From Australimonas brisbanensis (GTDB lineage: Bacteria > Chloroflexota > Dehalococcoidia > Lucifugimonadales > Australimonadaceae): a stretch of 64,000 bases of DNA. The position numbers and the translations under genes are program-made. Of this stretch, positions 17,179 to 26,085 are shown piece by piece (the stretch's first letter is position 1; every line of letters begins with the position of its first letter). The notes under the pieces were generated by a model. The model saw only the letters and a program-made list of their open reading frames with translations. It made no database searches and was not told the origin of the DNA. The stretch lies in NCBI GenBank assembly GCA_038147155.1, contig JAYQTA010000003.1, positions 186,001 through 250,000 of the forward strand, in the 5' to 3' direction.

Positions 17179-18518
17179 CGGGAATCCTCCAGCACGGCCG
17201 TCGCGGCCCGGTTCCCGGAGCGCACGGCGCTCTCCATGGTGGAGGGCCAGCCGGTGTCCGTCCAGTCGCCCGCCAGGTACAGCCCTGGCACCGGCGTGCG
17301 CTGGGGGAGCCGTGGGGGCGCACCGGGGGGCGAGGCGAACGTCGCGCGCTGCTCCTTCACCACCACCGTGCGCTCCACCCGCGCCTCGCGCGCGGCGGGC
17401 AGCGCCTGGGCCAGTGCGCCCAGCAGCCGCTCCCGGAGCGCCTCCTTGGGCAGTGGCCACCACTCGTGCGCCCCGGACAGGGAGACGGTCAGGTACTGGC
17501 CGGGGCCGGGGGAGCCAGCGATGCGCGTGCGGTTGAACACCCACTGCACCGGGCTGTCCACGAAGGCGGCGAAATCGAAGTCCGCTACGGGCCGGTCATA
17601 CCACACGTGCAGGTTTACGATGGGCGCGTAGGTGAGGGCCGTGGCGGGCGCGAAGAAGCCGTCCTCCGCCAGCGCCCGGGGCAGCAGCGCGCCCAGGGCG
17701 TGGGCCGGGACGGCCAGCACGGTGGCGTCGGCCCTCATCAACTCGCCACCGGCCAGGCGCACGCCGCGCACGCGCCCACCGTCATACGCCAGCCCCACGG
17801 CGGAGCGGCCCAGCGCCAGGGTGACGCCGTGCTGGCGCATTAGAGCGGCTGCGGGTTCGCCCATCACGGCGCTGAGCCCCTCGCGTGCGTAGCCGATGTC
17901 CGCGCCGTGGGCGTTCCACAGCAGCGCCTCCTGGAAGACCATGTACCCCATGCTGGCCGAGACCGCATCGGGCGCATCGTTCAGGGAGGGCAGGACGATC
18001 AGCTCCCACAGGTGGGCGATGGCCCGCTCGCTCTGACCGTGCGCGCGCAGCCAGTCGCCGAAGCTCTGGTTCGCCAGGTCATGGCGCTCGCGGTGGCGCT
18101 CGGCGCGCATCGCCAGCAGGGCGCGGGCCGCCGATGCCTTCTCGCGCCAGGACAGGTGCGGGTAGGTGAGCAGCGAGAGGGCCAGGTGCGCCGGTGCAGG
18201 CAGGGGCAGCGCCGAGAGCACCCCCGTGGGCCCGCCGGGGCGGCGCACCTGCACCCGCAGGCGGCGCTGACGCCAGGTGCGCTCCAGCGTGCCCAACTCC
18301 GTCAGCAGCCCCGCGTACTCCGTGCAGCAGCCCAGGAAGACGTGCTGGCCGTTGTCCACCTCCACGCCCGCCTCCGGGTCGGTGAAGGAGTAGGCGCGCC
18401 CGCCCAGGTAGCCCCGGCGCTCCACCAGCGTGACGGCGGCGCCCGCCTTGGCGAGGCGCAGGGCCGTGGTGATACCGGCGAGGCCTCCTCCCGCCACCGC
18501 CACGCGCGGTGCGCTCAC
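17175..18518 (-). CDS. hpnE: Hydroxysqualene dehydroxylase HpnE
   Basis: HpnE is an FAD amine-oxidase-like enzyme that reduces hydroxysqualene to squalene. The 447 residues begin with VAVAGGGLAGITTALRLA and the FAD-binding VERRGYLGGRAYSF. The mid part has GYMVFQEALLWN, and the end GLYLAGDWTDTGWPSTMESAVRSG is the conserved C-terminal FAD motif. The GTG start overlaps the TGA of hpnD by four bases. With hpnC and hpnD it completes the bacterial three-step route from farnesyl diphosphate to squalene. All three follow one another without spacing. Confidence 0.93.
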   Translation of the reverse strand: MSAPRVAVAGGGLAGITTALRLAKAGAAVTLVERRGYLGGRAYSFTDPEAGVEVDNGQHVFLGCCTEYAGLLTELGTLERTWRQRRLRVQVRRPGGPTGVLSALPLPAPAHLALSLLTYPHLSWREKASAARALLAMRAERHRERHDLANQSFGDWLRAHGQSERAIAHLWELIVLPSLNDAPDAVSASMGYMVFQEALLWNAHGADIGYAREGLSAVMGEPAAALMRQHGVTLALGRSAVGLAYDGGRVRGVRLAGGELMRADATVLAVPAHALGALLPRALAEDGFFAPATALTYAPIVNLHVWYDRPVADFDFAAFVDSPVQWVFNRTRIAGSPGPGQYLTVSLSGAHEWWPLPKEALRERLLGALAQALPAAREARVERTVVVKEQRATFASPPGAPPRLPQRTPVPGLYLAGDWTDTGWPSTMESAVRSGNRAATAVLEDSR

Positions 18519-19402
18519 CGGCGCACCCAGGGACGGGGCAGGGCGCCCACGAGCCACAGGCGCGCGGCCAGCAGCAGCTTCTCGCGGGCGGGCACGCTGA
18601 CGCGTCCGGAGAACACGTCGAACCCGCGCGCCTCCATCAGGTCCAGCAGGCGCGAGTAGAGCCGGGCCAGCCCCGCGGCGCACCCGCGCGAGCGGGGCTC
18701 CAGGTGCGGGGCCAGGAGCGCGCCGGAGGCGAACAGTTCGCGGGCCCGCGCCGCCTGGAAGGTCATTAGCTCCCGGAACGCAGGGGTGAGGGCGCCTGCT
18801 CGCAGGTCAGCCTCGCTCACGCCGAAGCGCGCCAACTCGTCCTGCGGCATGTAGACGCGCCCATTGGCGGCGTCCTCGGCCACATCGCGCATGATGTTGG
18901 TGAGCTGCATCGCCAGGCCCAGGTCAACGGCGTGGCGCTCCACCTGCGGGTCGGCGTCGTTGCCGAAGATCGCCACGCTCACCAGCCCCACGGCGGAGGC
19001 TACCCGGTAGCAGTACTCGCGCAGCGCCGGGTAGTCGGCGTAGCGGCCCGGCTCGATGTCCATCCCCACCCCGTCCAGCACCGCCTCCAGGTGCGCCGGG
19101 GCGATGGCGTAGCGGGCCACCGCATCGGCGAGCGCCGTGAGCACCGGGCCCTGCGGCCGTCCGGCGAGCGCCTCCCGCAGGCCGGCGCGCAGCGCGTCCA
19201 GCGCGGCGTGCTTGCCCGCCGGAGTGCCGGGCCCGTCGGCGATGTCGTCGGCCTCGCGGGAGAAGGCGTAGGCCGCGTAGATGGCGCGCCGGCGCGGGGC
19301 GGGCAGGGACAGGAAGGCGTAGTAGAAGTTGCGCGCCTCCCGTCGGGTGATGGCGGCGCACGTCCGGTAGGCGGCCTCCAGGCCAGCGTTGGGCGTGCTC
19401 AC
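18515..19402 (-). CDS. hpnD: Presqualene diphosphate synthase HpnD
   Basis: HpnD joins two farnesyl diphosphates to presqualene diphosphate. The 295-residue product shows NFYYAFLSLP, the first Asp-rich motif SREADDIADG and the second region QLTNIMRDVAEDAANGRVYMP, as in squalene/phytoene synthases. The GTG start overlaps the hpnC stop (GTGA). About 30% visible similarity to hpnC, for example the shared RFGVSEAD segments, shows that the two are paralogues. A normal-length protein. Confidence 0.94.
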   Translation of the reverse strand: MSTPNAGLEAAYRTCAAITRREARNFYYAFLSLPAPRRRAIYAAYAFSREADDIADGPGTPAGKHAALDALRAGLREALAGRPQGPVLTALADAVARYAIAPAHLEAVLDGVGMDIEPGRYADYPALREYCYRVASAVGLVSVAIFGNDADPQVERHAVDLGLAMQLTNIMRDVAEDAANGRVYMPQDELARFGVSEADLRAGALTPAFRELMTFQAARARELFASGALLAPHLEPRSRGCAAGLARLYSRLLDLMEARGFDVFSGRVSVPAREKLLLAARLWLVGALPRPWVRR

Positions 19403-20316
19403 GCGGCCCTCCCGCCCACCAGCACCGGCAAGCTGGTGAATATGAGCCACGCCTTGCGCCGCCCGCTCACCGTAGGGCGGGCCGTCAGCACGTCGTACCC
19501 CTGCGCCTCGATGGCGTCGATCACGGCCATGCCTCCTTTGCTGAAAATAATCACGTCCAGCCGGGCGCGCCCCCCCAGCCTGCGGGCCAGGGGCAGGCCC
19601 TCGGCGAAGAGGGTGCGGGTGCGGGCAACCTCGAACGCAAGCAGTTCCCGGAAGGCGGGTGTGGCGCGGCCCGCGGCGATGTCCGCCTCGCTCACGCCGA
19701 AGCGGGCCATGTCCTCGGTGGGCAGGTATATGCGTCCCTTGGCGTGATCGCGCGCCACGTCCTGCCAGAAGTTGGCGAGTTGGAGGGCGGTGCAGGTGGC
19801 ATCGGACAGGGGCAGGTTCTCCGGGCTCGCCTCGCCCAGCAGCGCCAGCACCATGCGGCCCACGGGGGTGGCGGAGTGCGCGCAGTAGGAGAGCAGGTCG
19901 GCGTAGGTGGCGAAGCGCCCGGAGCCCTGGTCCATGCGGTTGGCCTCGATGAGCCGCGCGTAGAGCTCTGGGGGAACGGCGTGGCGGGCCGTAGCGTCGG
20001 CCAGCGCCGTGAGCACCGCATCGCCGTCGTGGGCCGGGAAACCGGCGGGCAGGGCAGGGGCCTGCCCCGCCAACGCGCGGCCCAGCGCCGCCTCCCACGC
20101 GTCCAGCGCGTCCAGCCGCTCGCCGGGAGCCTCGTCGCCCAGGTCATCGGTGAGGCGGCAGAAGGCGTAGACGGCGTGGAACGAGGGGCGCACGCGCCGG
20201 GGCAGCAGCCAGGAGACGACGGTGAAGTTCTCGTAGTGGCCACGCGCGATGGCAGCGCACCGCGCGTAGGCGTGGGCCAGGGGCAGGAGGGCCGGGCCGG
20301 TGGTGGTCACCGCCAC
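19399..20316 (-). CDS. hpnC: Hydroxysqualene synthase HpnC
   Basis: HpnC converts presqualene diphosphate to hydroxysqualene. The 305 residues contain ENFTVVSWLLPRRVRP, the first motif CRLTDDLGDEAPG and the second NFWQDVARDHAKGRIYLP. The GTG start at 20316 has AGGAGG eleven bases upstream, embedded in the end of yjbQ, so expression follows yjbQ. It belongs to the leftward unit yjbQ-hpnC-hpnD-hpnE-dehydrogenase. Confidence 0.93.
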   Translation of the reverse strand: MAVTTTGPALLPLAHAYARCAAIARGHYENFTVVSWLLPRRVRPSFHAVYAFCRLTDDLGDEAPGERLDALDAWEAALGRALAGQAPALPAGFPAHDGDAVLTALADATARHAVPPELYARLIEANRMDQGSGRFATYADLLSYCAHSATPVGRMVLALLGEASPENLPLSDATCTALQLANFWQDVARDHAKGRIYLPTEDMARFGVSEADIAAGRATPAFRELLAFEVARTRTLFAEGLPLARRLGGRARLDVIIFSKGGMAVIDAIEAQGYDVLTARPTVSGRRKAWLIFTSLPVLVGGRAA

Positions 20317-20325
20317 GGGTGCCTC

Positions 20326-20769
20326 CTAGGCGCCGAGGATCTGGACCAGCACCTCGCGCTCGCGCGGGTGGTCGAGCTCGATCATGAACACCGACTGATA
20401 GCGCCCCAACTGGAGCACCCCGCCGATCAGGGGGATCGTCTCCGAGGTGCCCAGCAGCAGATGCGAGCAGTGGGAGTGGCCGTTGGGGCACTCGTCGTCG
20501 TTCATGTTGACGGTGCGGATGTCGAAGTCGTTGTGCGCGTAGTACTGGTCGGGTGGGGCGATGCGCGCGAGGAACTTCTCCATGTCCGTCAGCAGCAGGG
20601 GCTCGTGCTCGTTGATCTTCACCGCCGCCGTGGTGTGGCGCGAGAAGACGCACACCAACCCGTCGCGCACGCCGCTCTCGGCCACCAGCGCCTTGACCTG
20701 GTCGGTGATGTCGATGAACTCGGGTGCCCGAGTGGAGGTGAGCGATATCTTGGATACGAGCGCGTTCAT
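20326..20769 (-). CDS. yjbQ: YjbQ family protein (secondary thiamine-phosphate synthase fold)
   Basis: This 147-residue protein of the UPF0047/YjbQ family has the hallmark CVFSRHTTAAVKINEHEPLL, the acidic/His segment NDDECPNGHSHCSHLLLGTSE and the C-terminal RYQSVFMIELDHPR. YjbQ proteins show weak thiamine-phosphate synthase activity, but the true role is unsettled. The ATG at 20769 follows GGATACC, with a TTGAAG/TACTGT promoter about 55 bases upstream. Why it heads the hpnC-D-E unit is unknown. It may simply be a passenger. Confidence 0.88.
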   Translation of the reverse strand: MNALVSKISLTSTRAPEFIDITDQVKALVAESGVRDGLVCVFSRHTTAAVKINEHEPLLLTDMEKFLARIAPPDQYYAHNDFDIRTVNMNDDECPNGHSHCSHLLLGTSETIPLIGGVLQLGRYQSVFMIELDHPREREVLVQILGA

Positions 20770-20822
20770 GGGCTGGGTATCCTCCCGCGGCGGCTGCCCG
20801 CTTGGCCTGGCTGACCGGCCGG

Positions 20823-20852
20823 ACAGTAGCACAACGGCGCGGGTCGCTTCAA
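20823..20852 (-). promoter_or_regulatory. Promoter of the yjbQ-hpnCDE unit
   Basis: On the minus strand TTGAAG (20852-20847) and TACTGT (20828-20823) are spaced by 18 bases. The start of yjbQ is at 20769. This separates the hpnCDE unit from the upstream cyclase unit. Confidence 0.5.
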
Positions 20853-20880
20853 CGAACCGGCGCCGGTCGATGGTATGACA

Positions 20881-20892
20881 CCCCCGGAGGGG
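20881..20892 (-). terminator. Small GC hairpin after the cyclase gene
   Basis: CCCC-GGA-GGGG lies just past the squalene-hopene cyclase stop on the minus strand and before the next promoter. The arms match the repeat module CCCC-TCC-GGGG. It has no T-run, so its terminator role is tentative. Confidence 0.3.
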
Positions 20893-20901
20893 CACCTCAT
20901 T

Positions 20902-22941
20902 CTACCGCCTCCCGTCCACTCCGTGGCTAGCGTCTGCCTGGCCGTCATCGCTGCCCTGCGAGCCTGGGCGCAGGTAGCGCCCCAGCGCCCAGAGGGGGAA
21001 GTAGTCCCGGTAGAGGTGATAGTTGATCATGAACCCCGCGCCCAGCTCGTAGCCCTGCCAGGTGGCATCGCCCGCCGTCTTGTAGTGCGCGGGCTGGTCG
21101 CCGGTGCCGTAGCCGGGGAAGCCGCAGCCGGTGAAGGCGTCCTCATCCCACCCTCCATCCACACGCTGGGTGCGGCTCAGGTAGGTGATGCCCCTGCCCA
21201 CGGCGGAATGCTCACGCTCACCCGCCGCCAGCAGCCCCACCAGCGCCCACGCCGTCTGCGAGGCGGTGGACTCACCGCGCCCGCGCAGGGTGGGGTCGAC
21301 GTAGGAGGCGCACGTCTCGCCCCACCCGCCGTCCGCGTTCTGGTGGGTTAGCAGCCAGTCCACCGCCCGGCGCACCCGGGGGGCCGCCATGTCCTCGCCC
21401 AGCGCCGCCAGCGCGGGGAGCACCGCCCCCACTCCGTAGACGTAATTCACCCCCCAGCGGCCGAACCACGCCCCGTCCGCCTCCTGCTGGGCGTACAGGT
21501 AGTCCAGGCCACGGCGCACCGGCGGGTGGGCGGCGGTGTAGCCCAGGCGCCCATACATCTCCAGCACGTGGGCGGTCACGTCGGCGGAGGGGGGGTCCAG
21601 CACCTCACCGAAATCCGCGAAGGGGATCTTGGCCAGGTACCCCGTGGTGTTGTCCCGATCGAACGCCGCCCATCCGCCGTTGCGGGACTGCAGCCCCTCC
21701 AGCCAGGACACAGCCCGGTTGATGGCGCCGAGGCGCGCGGCCTCGTCGGTGGGGGTGTCGAACCGGACGGCGTCCAGCGCCATCACCACGATGGACGTAT
21801 CGTCGATGTCGGGGTACAGGTCGTTGTCGAACTCGAAGGCCCAGCCTGAGGGCTCCACCCCCGGCGCCCACACCGCCCAATCGCCCGGCACGCGGATCTC
21901 CTCGCGCACCAGCCAGCGCGCGGCCGCTCGCACCATCGGGTCGTCTCCCGGTACCCCTGCGTCCAGCAGGCCCAGGAGGGCCAGGGCGGTGTCCCATACG
22001 GGGGAGAGGCACGCCTGCACCCGCAGCGCGGCCCCGTCCTCGGACGGCAAGGACCAGCGCGCCCGGAACCCGGCCAGGCCCGCTGCCATCACCGGGTCGT
22101 TCAGCGGGCGGCCCAGCACGTTCAGGGCTATCAGCGCGTACACCCACGGGGGCTGGATGCCGCCCCACGACCCGTCCGCCTCCTGGTGGTCCACCAGCCA
22201 GCGCTCGATGCGCCGGAGCGCCAGGCGGCGCAGTGGTTTCACCGGGCTGCGCTCCAGCACTCGCAGCGCCCTATCGCCCACCATGAACGCCCCCTCCACG
22301 CTCACCCGCGCGCGGGAGCGCCGGGGCAGGGCCATGTCCACGGGGCCGGGCGGGTAGAGCTCGCCGATGCCCAGCGCCGGTGGCACCGGCCGGGTGGGCC
22401 GCTGGGCCAGCACCACCAGCAGCGGCACGATGGTGGCCCGTGCCCAGGAGGCGAAGCGGTAGATGGAGAAGGGCGCGCGCTCCGGCAGCAGGATCAGCTC
22501 CGGGGGCATCACGGGCGTGCCCTCCCAGTCCCACTGGCCGAACAGCGCCAGCCAGACCTTGGTGAAGATGCGGGCACGAGCGGGCCCGCCGCGCTCGCGC
22601 ACGAAGGCGCGGGCGCGGGCCATGTGGGGGGCGTCGGCACCGTCGCCCGCCAGCTTGAGGGCGAAGTAACACTCGATGGTGGTGGATACATCGCCCGGCC
22701 CGCCGTGGTACATGCGCCAGGAGCCATCGGAGCTCTGGCGGCGGCGGATGTCCTCCGCGACGCGCCCGATGCGTTCGCCCTCATCGGAGCCGAGGAACCG
22801 GGTGAGGAGGACGTACTCCGCCTCCATGGTCGGGTTGGACTCCAGTTCCCCCCACCAGTAGCCCTCCGGGGCCTGGGTGCGCCGGAACCGGCCCACCACC
22901 CGCTCCATGGCCGCATCTGCCTGCGTCTGTTGCGTGCTCAC
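20902..22941 (-). CDS. shc: Squalene-hopene cyclase
   Basis: This enzyme folds and cyclises squalene to hopene and diplopterol at the membrane. The 679-residue product has the catalytic acid motif DIDDTS at 378-383 (Asp378, Asp380, Asp381), matching the DxDDTA/S of bacterial cyclases. It also has several QW repeats, such as QEADGSWGGIQPPW, QSRNGGWAAFDRDN, QEADGAWFGRWG and QNADGGWGE. The GTG start overlaps the hpnA stop by four bases (GTGA). The C-terminal tail after PLWALGRYL is short, polar and variable. Gene length and motifs are normal. Confidence 0.96.
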   Translation of the reverse strand: MSTQQTQADAAMERVVGRFRRTQAPEGYWWGELESNPTMEAEYVLLTRFLGSDEGERIGRVAEDIRRRQSSDGSWRMYHGGPGDVSTTIECYFALKLAGDGADAPHMARARAFVRERGGPARARIFTKVWLALFGQWDWEGTPVMPPELILLPERAPFSIYRFASWARATIVPLLVVLAQRPTRPVPPALGIGELYPPGPVDMALPRRSRARVSVEGAFMVGDRALRVLERSPVKPLRRLALRRIERWLVDHQEADGSWGGIQPPWVYALIALNVLGRPLNDPVMAAGLAGFRARWSLPSEDGAALRVQACLSPVWDTALALLGLLDAGVPGDDPMVRAAARWLVREEIRVPGDWAVWAPGVEPSGWAFEFDNDLYPDIDDTSIVVMALDAVRFDTPTDEAARLGAINRAVSWLEGLQSRNGGWAAFDRDNTTGYLAKIPFADFGEVLDPPSADVTAHVLEMYGRLGYTAAHPPVRRGLDYLYAQQEADGAWFGRWGVNYVYGVGAVLPALAALGEDMAAPRVRRAVDWLLTHQNADGGWGETCASYVDPTLRGRGESTASQTAWALVGLLAAGEREHSAVGRGITYLSRTQRVDGGWDEDAFTGCGFPGYGTGDQPAHYKTAGDATWQGYELGAGFMINYHLYRDYFPLWALGRYLRPGSQGSDDGQADASHGVDGRR

Positions 22942-23990
22942 GGGCGTGCCGCCTGCGTGCCGGTGGGCCGGGGCATCGCGGGCCAGGCGGCCGGGGCAGG
23001 CGCGTGGCCCTGGTCGATGAACCAGGCCGCCGCATCCCACACCGCCTGGGCCACTGGCCGCTCGGGCAGGCCCAGCTCCGTGATGGCCCGCGCGGGGTCG
23101 GCCCACATGTGCTTGCGGGCCATGCGGGCCCCCTCCAGGGGGATGCGGGGCTCGCGGCCCAGCACCCGCCCCTCCACCAGCCCGTCCAGGTGGGCCATGG
23201 CCACGGCCAGGTTCACGGGCACCCGCACCCGCGGGGCGCGCAAGCCCGTCATCTGCGCCAGCATGGACAGCAGCCCCGCCAGCGTCAGGTTCCCCTCTCG
23301 CTGCCCCAGCAGGTAGGCCCGGCCGGGCTGCCCGCGCTCCAACGCCAGCGCGTGCCCCTCGGCCACGTCGGCCACGTGCACCAGGTTGAGCCCCGTGTCC
23401 ACGTATGCGGGCAGCCGGTGGCGCAGGAAGTCCACGATGACCTGCCCCGTGGGTGTCGGCTTCGCATCGCCGGGGCCGATGGGCGCGGTGGGCTGGACGA
23501 TGACGATGGGCGCGCCCGCTGCCCCCATGCGCCGGGCGATACGCTCGGCCTCCCACTTGGTGCGCTTGTAGGGGCCCACCATGTCGGCGGGCCCGCCCCG
23601 GTCGTCCTCGGTGGCCGGGCGGCCCTGGGGGAAGCGCAGCGTGCCCACGGTGGAGGTGTGGACGATGCGCTCCGCGCCCGCCCGGACGGCCTCCTCCAGC
23701 ACGATGCGCGTGCCCTCCACGTTGGTGCGGAAGGGCTCGTCCGGCTCGCGCTCCCAGAAGGCATAGCGCGCGGCCACGTGCACCACGCCCCAGCACCCGG
23801 CGACGGCCGCCGCCACGCCGGCGCGCTCACGCACGTCGCCCGCCGCCACCTCGATGCCGCCCAGGTGCGCGGGTAGGGCGGAGCCGGGGCGCACCAGCGC
23901 ACGCACCGCGTAGCCGCGCTCGGCCAGGGCCGCGGCAACGTGGGCGCCGATGAACCCGGTGGCCCCCGTCACCAGCACCGTGCGGCTCAC
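22938..23990 (-). CDS. hpnA: Hopanoid-associated sugar epimerase HpnA
   Basis: HpnA is an NAD-dependent extended SDR regularly found in hopanoid clusters; its exact reaction is not settled. The 350 residues begin with TVLVTGATGFIGAHVAAAL. They contain VHTSTVGTLRF (catalytic Ser/Thr), the YKRTKWEAE active-site Tyr-x3-Lys and the GLNLVHVADVAEGH segment typical of HpnA. The GTG start overlaps the TGA of hpnG by four bases. It lies between hpnG and the cyclase, as in many hopanoid loci. Confidence 0.9.
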   Translation of the reverse strand: MSRTVLVTGATGFIGAHVAAALAERGYAVRALVRPGSALPAHLGGIEVAAGDVRERAGVAAAVAGCWGVVHVAARYAFWEREPDEPFRTNVEGTRIVLEEAVRAGAERIVHTSTVGTLRFPQGRPATEDDRGGPADMVGPYKRTKWEAERIARRMGAAGAPIVIVQPTAPIGPGDAKPTPTGQVIVDFLRHRLPAYVDTGLNLVHVADVAEGHALALERGQPGRAYLLGQREGNLTLAGLLSMLAQMTGLRAPRVRVPVNLAVAMAHLDGLVEGRVLGREPRIPLEGARMARKHMWADPARAITELGLPERPVAQAVWDAAAWFIDQGHAPAPAAWPAMPRPTGTQAARP

Positions 23991-24694
23991 GCCTCCGCCT
24001 CCGGGGCCAGGCGCGCCACCAGCACGGCGGCGGCCCGCTCCAGCGCCGCGCCAGCCGCACGGGACTGGCCCGCCAGCCCCACCAGGGCGGGGATGCGCTG
24101 CGGGCCGGTGAGCACCGCGCGGGCGGCGTGGAGCCACTCGTTGCGTCCGCCGTCGGCGATGATCGCCCCCACCATGCCGGGCAGGGCCTGCTCGCGCCCG
24201 TCCAGCACCGCGCGCACCGCCACCAGAGGCACGCCCGCGGCATCGGCGGCACGGGCCAGCCCCGCGCCCTCCATATCCACGCACGCAGCGCCCGTGGCCT
24301 CCCACGCCTCCTGCTTCGCCTCCGGCGTCAGCAGCGGGCCAGGGGTGGTGAGCAGCGCGCCGCTGACGTGGGGGATACCCGCCCCTTCCAGCGCCCTGGC
24401 GGCGCGCGCCGTGGCATCGGGGTCGGGGCCTGGCGCATCGCCCGCCTCGTCCAGACACCCGTCGCACACCACCAGGCTGCCGGTGCCGAGCCCCTCGGCC
24501 AGCCCGCCCGCGTAGCCCAGGGAGAGCACCAGGGCGGGCCGCCTGCGGGCCAGCAGGTCCGCCAGGGCCTCCTGCGCCCCGTGGCCCACGCCGACGACCT
24601 TGATGGCGATGCCGTGCGTGCGGTCTGTGCGCACGCCGCCCAGCTCGCGCTTAGTGGGCGCGATGACTAGCAGGCCGGAGGCGTCGGAGCACAT
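23987..24694 (-). CDS. hpnG: Adenosylhopane nucleosidase/phosphorylase HpnG
   Basis: HpnG removes adenine from adenosylhopane to give a ribosylhopane form. The 235 residues resemble nucleoside phosphorylases: LVLSLGYAGGLAEGL near the start, the purine-site VDMEGAGLARAADAAGVPL and VAVRAVLDGREQALPG. The ATG start lies two bases after the stop of a small upstream gene, and the end overlaps hpnA. With hpnH two genes upstream it completes the first two side-chain steps. Confidence 0.88.
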   Translation of the reverse strand: MCSDASGLLVIAPTKRELGGVRTDRTHGIAIKVVGVGHGAQEALADLLARRRPALVLSLGYAGGLAEGLGTGSLVVCDGCLDEAGDAPGPDPDATARAARALEGAGIPHVSGALLTTPGPLLTPEAKQEAWEATGAACVDMEGAGLARAADAAGVPLVAVRAVLDGREQALPGMVGAIIADGGRNEWLHAARAVLTGPQRIPALVGLAGQSRAAGAALERAAAVLVARLAPEAEA

Positions 24695-24696
24695 GG

Positions 24697-25011
24697 TCAG
24701 GACGCCCCGCCCTTGAAGCGGGGGTTGAGGATGGCCACCACATCGCGGTTGCGCTTCCAGGCGGCATAGATGCGTCCGTCAGCCATGTCCTTGCCGGACA
24801 GGTGCACCGCCGCCACCTGCGCGTACGGCACGCGCACCTCGCTTCCGTCCGCGCGCACCAGCAGTTCCAGGTACGGGGAGCCGTGGCGCGGGCGCGCGTC
24901 GCGGTTGTAGAGGAACCCCTCCAGCACCCGCCCGTCCGTGGTCTCCACGCTCACGTCGCCCCGGTAGCGGAACGCCTCGTCTATGGCCGCCGCAACGTCT
25001 TCGCCAGGCAT
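24697..25011 (-). CDS. Small conserved-looking protein between hpnH and hpnG (function unknown)
   Basis: This 104-residue soluble protein has no signal or membrane segment. It starts at the ATG at 25011, inside the last codons of hpnH, and ends two bases before hpnG, so it is co-translated with both. The sequence reads as short beta strands (DVSVETTDGRVLEGFLYNRD, YLELLVRADGSEVRVPYAQ, VAAVHLSGKDMADGR) followed by a basic tail (AAWKRNRDVVAILNPRFKGG). The strand pattern with a DGR turn recalls Sm/PRC-barrel-like folds, but I do not recognise a family. Its fixed place between two consecutive hopanoid enzymes suggests an accessory or scaffolding role. Confidence 0.65.
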   Translation of the reverse strand: MPGEDVAAAIDEAFRYRGDVSVETTDGRVLEGFLYNRDARPRHGSPYLELLVRADGSEVRVPYAQVAAVHLSGKDMADGRIYAAWKRNRDVVAILNPRFKGGAS

Positions 25012-25013
25012 GG

Positions 25014-26036
25014 CTACAGCCTCCCGGTGAGGGTGGCGGCTGCGGCGTCCCTGATGCCGCGCCACGAGTTGAACGTCAGGTGCACCGCCGTCGCCTCGTA
25101 GCCGGAGTGCACCATGCAGGAGGCGCAGTGGGGGTTGCCCGAGGCGTGCCCGAACTCGGCCCATTCCGTCTCGTCCATCAGCTCCTGGAAGGTCTTGGCG
25201 TACCCCTCCTGGAGCAGGTAGCACGGGCGCTGCCAGCCGAAGATGGTGTAGAGGGGCATGCCCCAGGGCGTGCACTCGTAGTCGCGCTTGCCCATGAGGA
25301 ACTGAAGGAACAGGGGCGATTGGTTGAACCTCCAGCGCTTCTTCTTGCCTGCGAGGGCGGCGGAGAAGAGGGCGCGGGTGCGTTCGCGGTCCAGGAAGTT
25401 GCCCTGCTCGGCGGCCTTCTCGTAGGCATAACCGGGGGAGAGCATCATCCCCTCAACGCCCAGGTCCATCATGGCGTCGAAGAACTCGCGCACCCGCGTG
25501 GGCTCGGCGGTGTTGAACAGCGTGGTGTTGGTGGTCACCCGGAAGCCGCGCTCCAGCGCCTTGCGGATGCCGTCCACCGCCAGGTCATAGGTGCCGTCGC
25601 GGCAAACCGAGGCGTCGTGCTCGGGCTTGAGGCCGTCCAGGTGCACCGAGAAGGAGAGGTACTTGGAGGGGGTGAACAGTCCCTCCTCCATCTTCTCCCG
25701 CAGCAGGATGGCGTTGGTGCACAGGTAGATGTACTTCTTCCGCTTCACCAATTCGGCCACCAGCTCGGCGATGTGCGGGTAGAGCAGCGGCTCCCCGCCG
25801 GGGATCGACACCACCGGCGCGCCGCACTCGTCCACGGCGGCCAGGGCCTGCTCCACGGTGAGCGAGCGCTTGAGCACGTGGGCGGGGTACTGGATCTTGC
25901 CGCACCCGGCGCAGGCCAGGTTGCAGCGCAGCAACGGCTCCAGCATCAGCACCAGGGGGTAGCGCTTGCGACGCTTGAGGCGCTGGGTCAGCACGTAGCG
26001 GGCGATGGTCCACGCCTGTGACGCGGGTACGGACAT
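25014..26036 (-). CDS. hpnH: Adenosylhopane synthase HpnH (radical SAM)
   Basis: HpnH adds the 5'-deoxyadenosyl group to hopene, the first step of side-chain extension. The 340 residues have the radical SAM cysteines Cys38, Cys42 and Cys45 in RCNLACAGCGKIQYP, then SIPGGEPLLYPHI and a C-terminal SPF domain with GNPHCASCMVHSGYEA. It shares its operon with the prenyl synthase upstream and hpnG downstream. Its stop overlaps the start of the 104-residue gene. Confidence 0.95.
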   Translation of the reverse strand: MSVPASQAWTIARYVLTQRLKRRKRYPLVLMLEPLLRCNLACAGCGKIQYPAHVLKRSLTVEQALAAVDECGAPVVSIPGGEPLLYPHIAELVAELVKRKKYIYLCTNAILLREKMEEGLFTPSKYLSFSVHLDGLKPEHDASVCRDGTYDLAVDGIRKALERGFRVTTNTTLFNTAEPTRVREFFDAMMDLGVEGMMLSPGYAYEKAAEQGNFLDRERTRALFSAALAGKKKRWRFNQSPLFLQFLMGKRDYECTPWGMPLYTIFGWQRPCYLLQEGYAKTFQELMDETEWAEFGHASGNPHCASCMVHSGYEATAVHLTFNSWRGIRDAAAATLTGRL

Positions 26037-26085
26037 ACCGGCTCCTTGCCCGCGAGGGGAAACGCGCGCGGGCTCGCGAGAACGT

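Noticed and set aside
20902..23796. A 964-codon frame extending the squalene-hopene cyclase
   Set aside because: Upstream of 22941 the frame is antisense-like, rich in Gly/Arg/Ala and overlaps hpnA; the cyclase start is the GTG at 22941.
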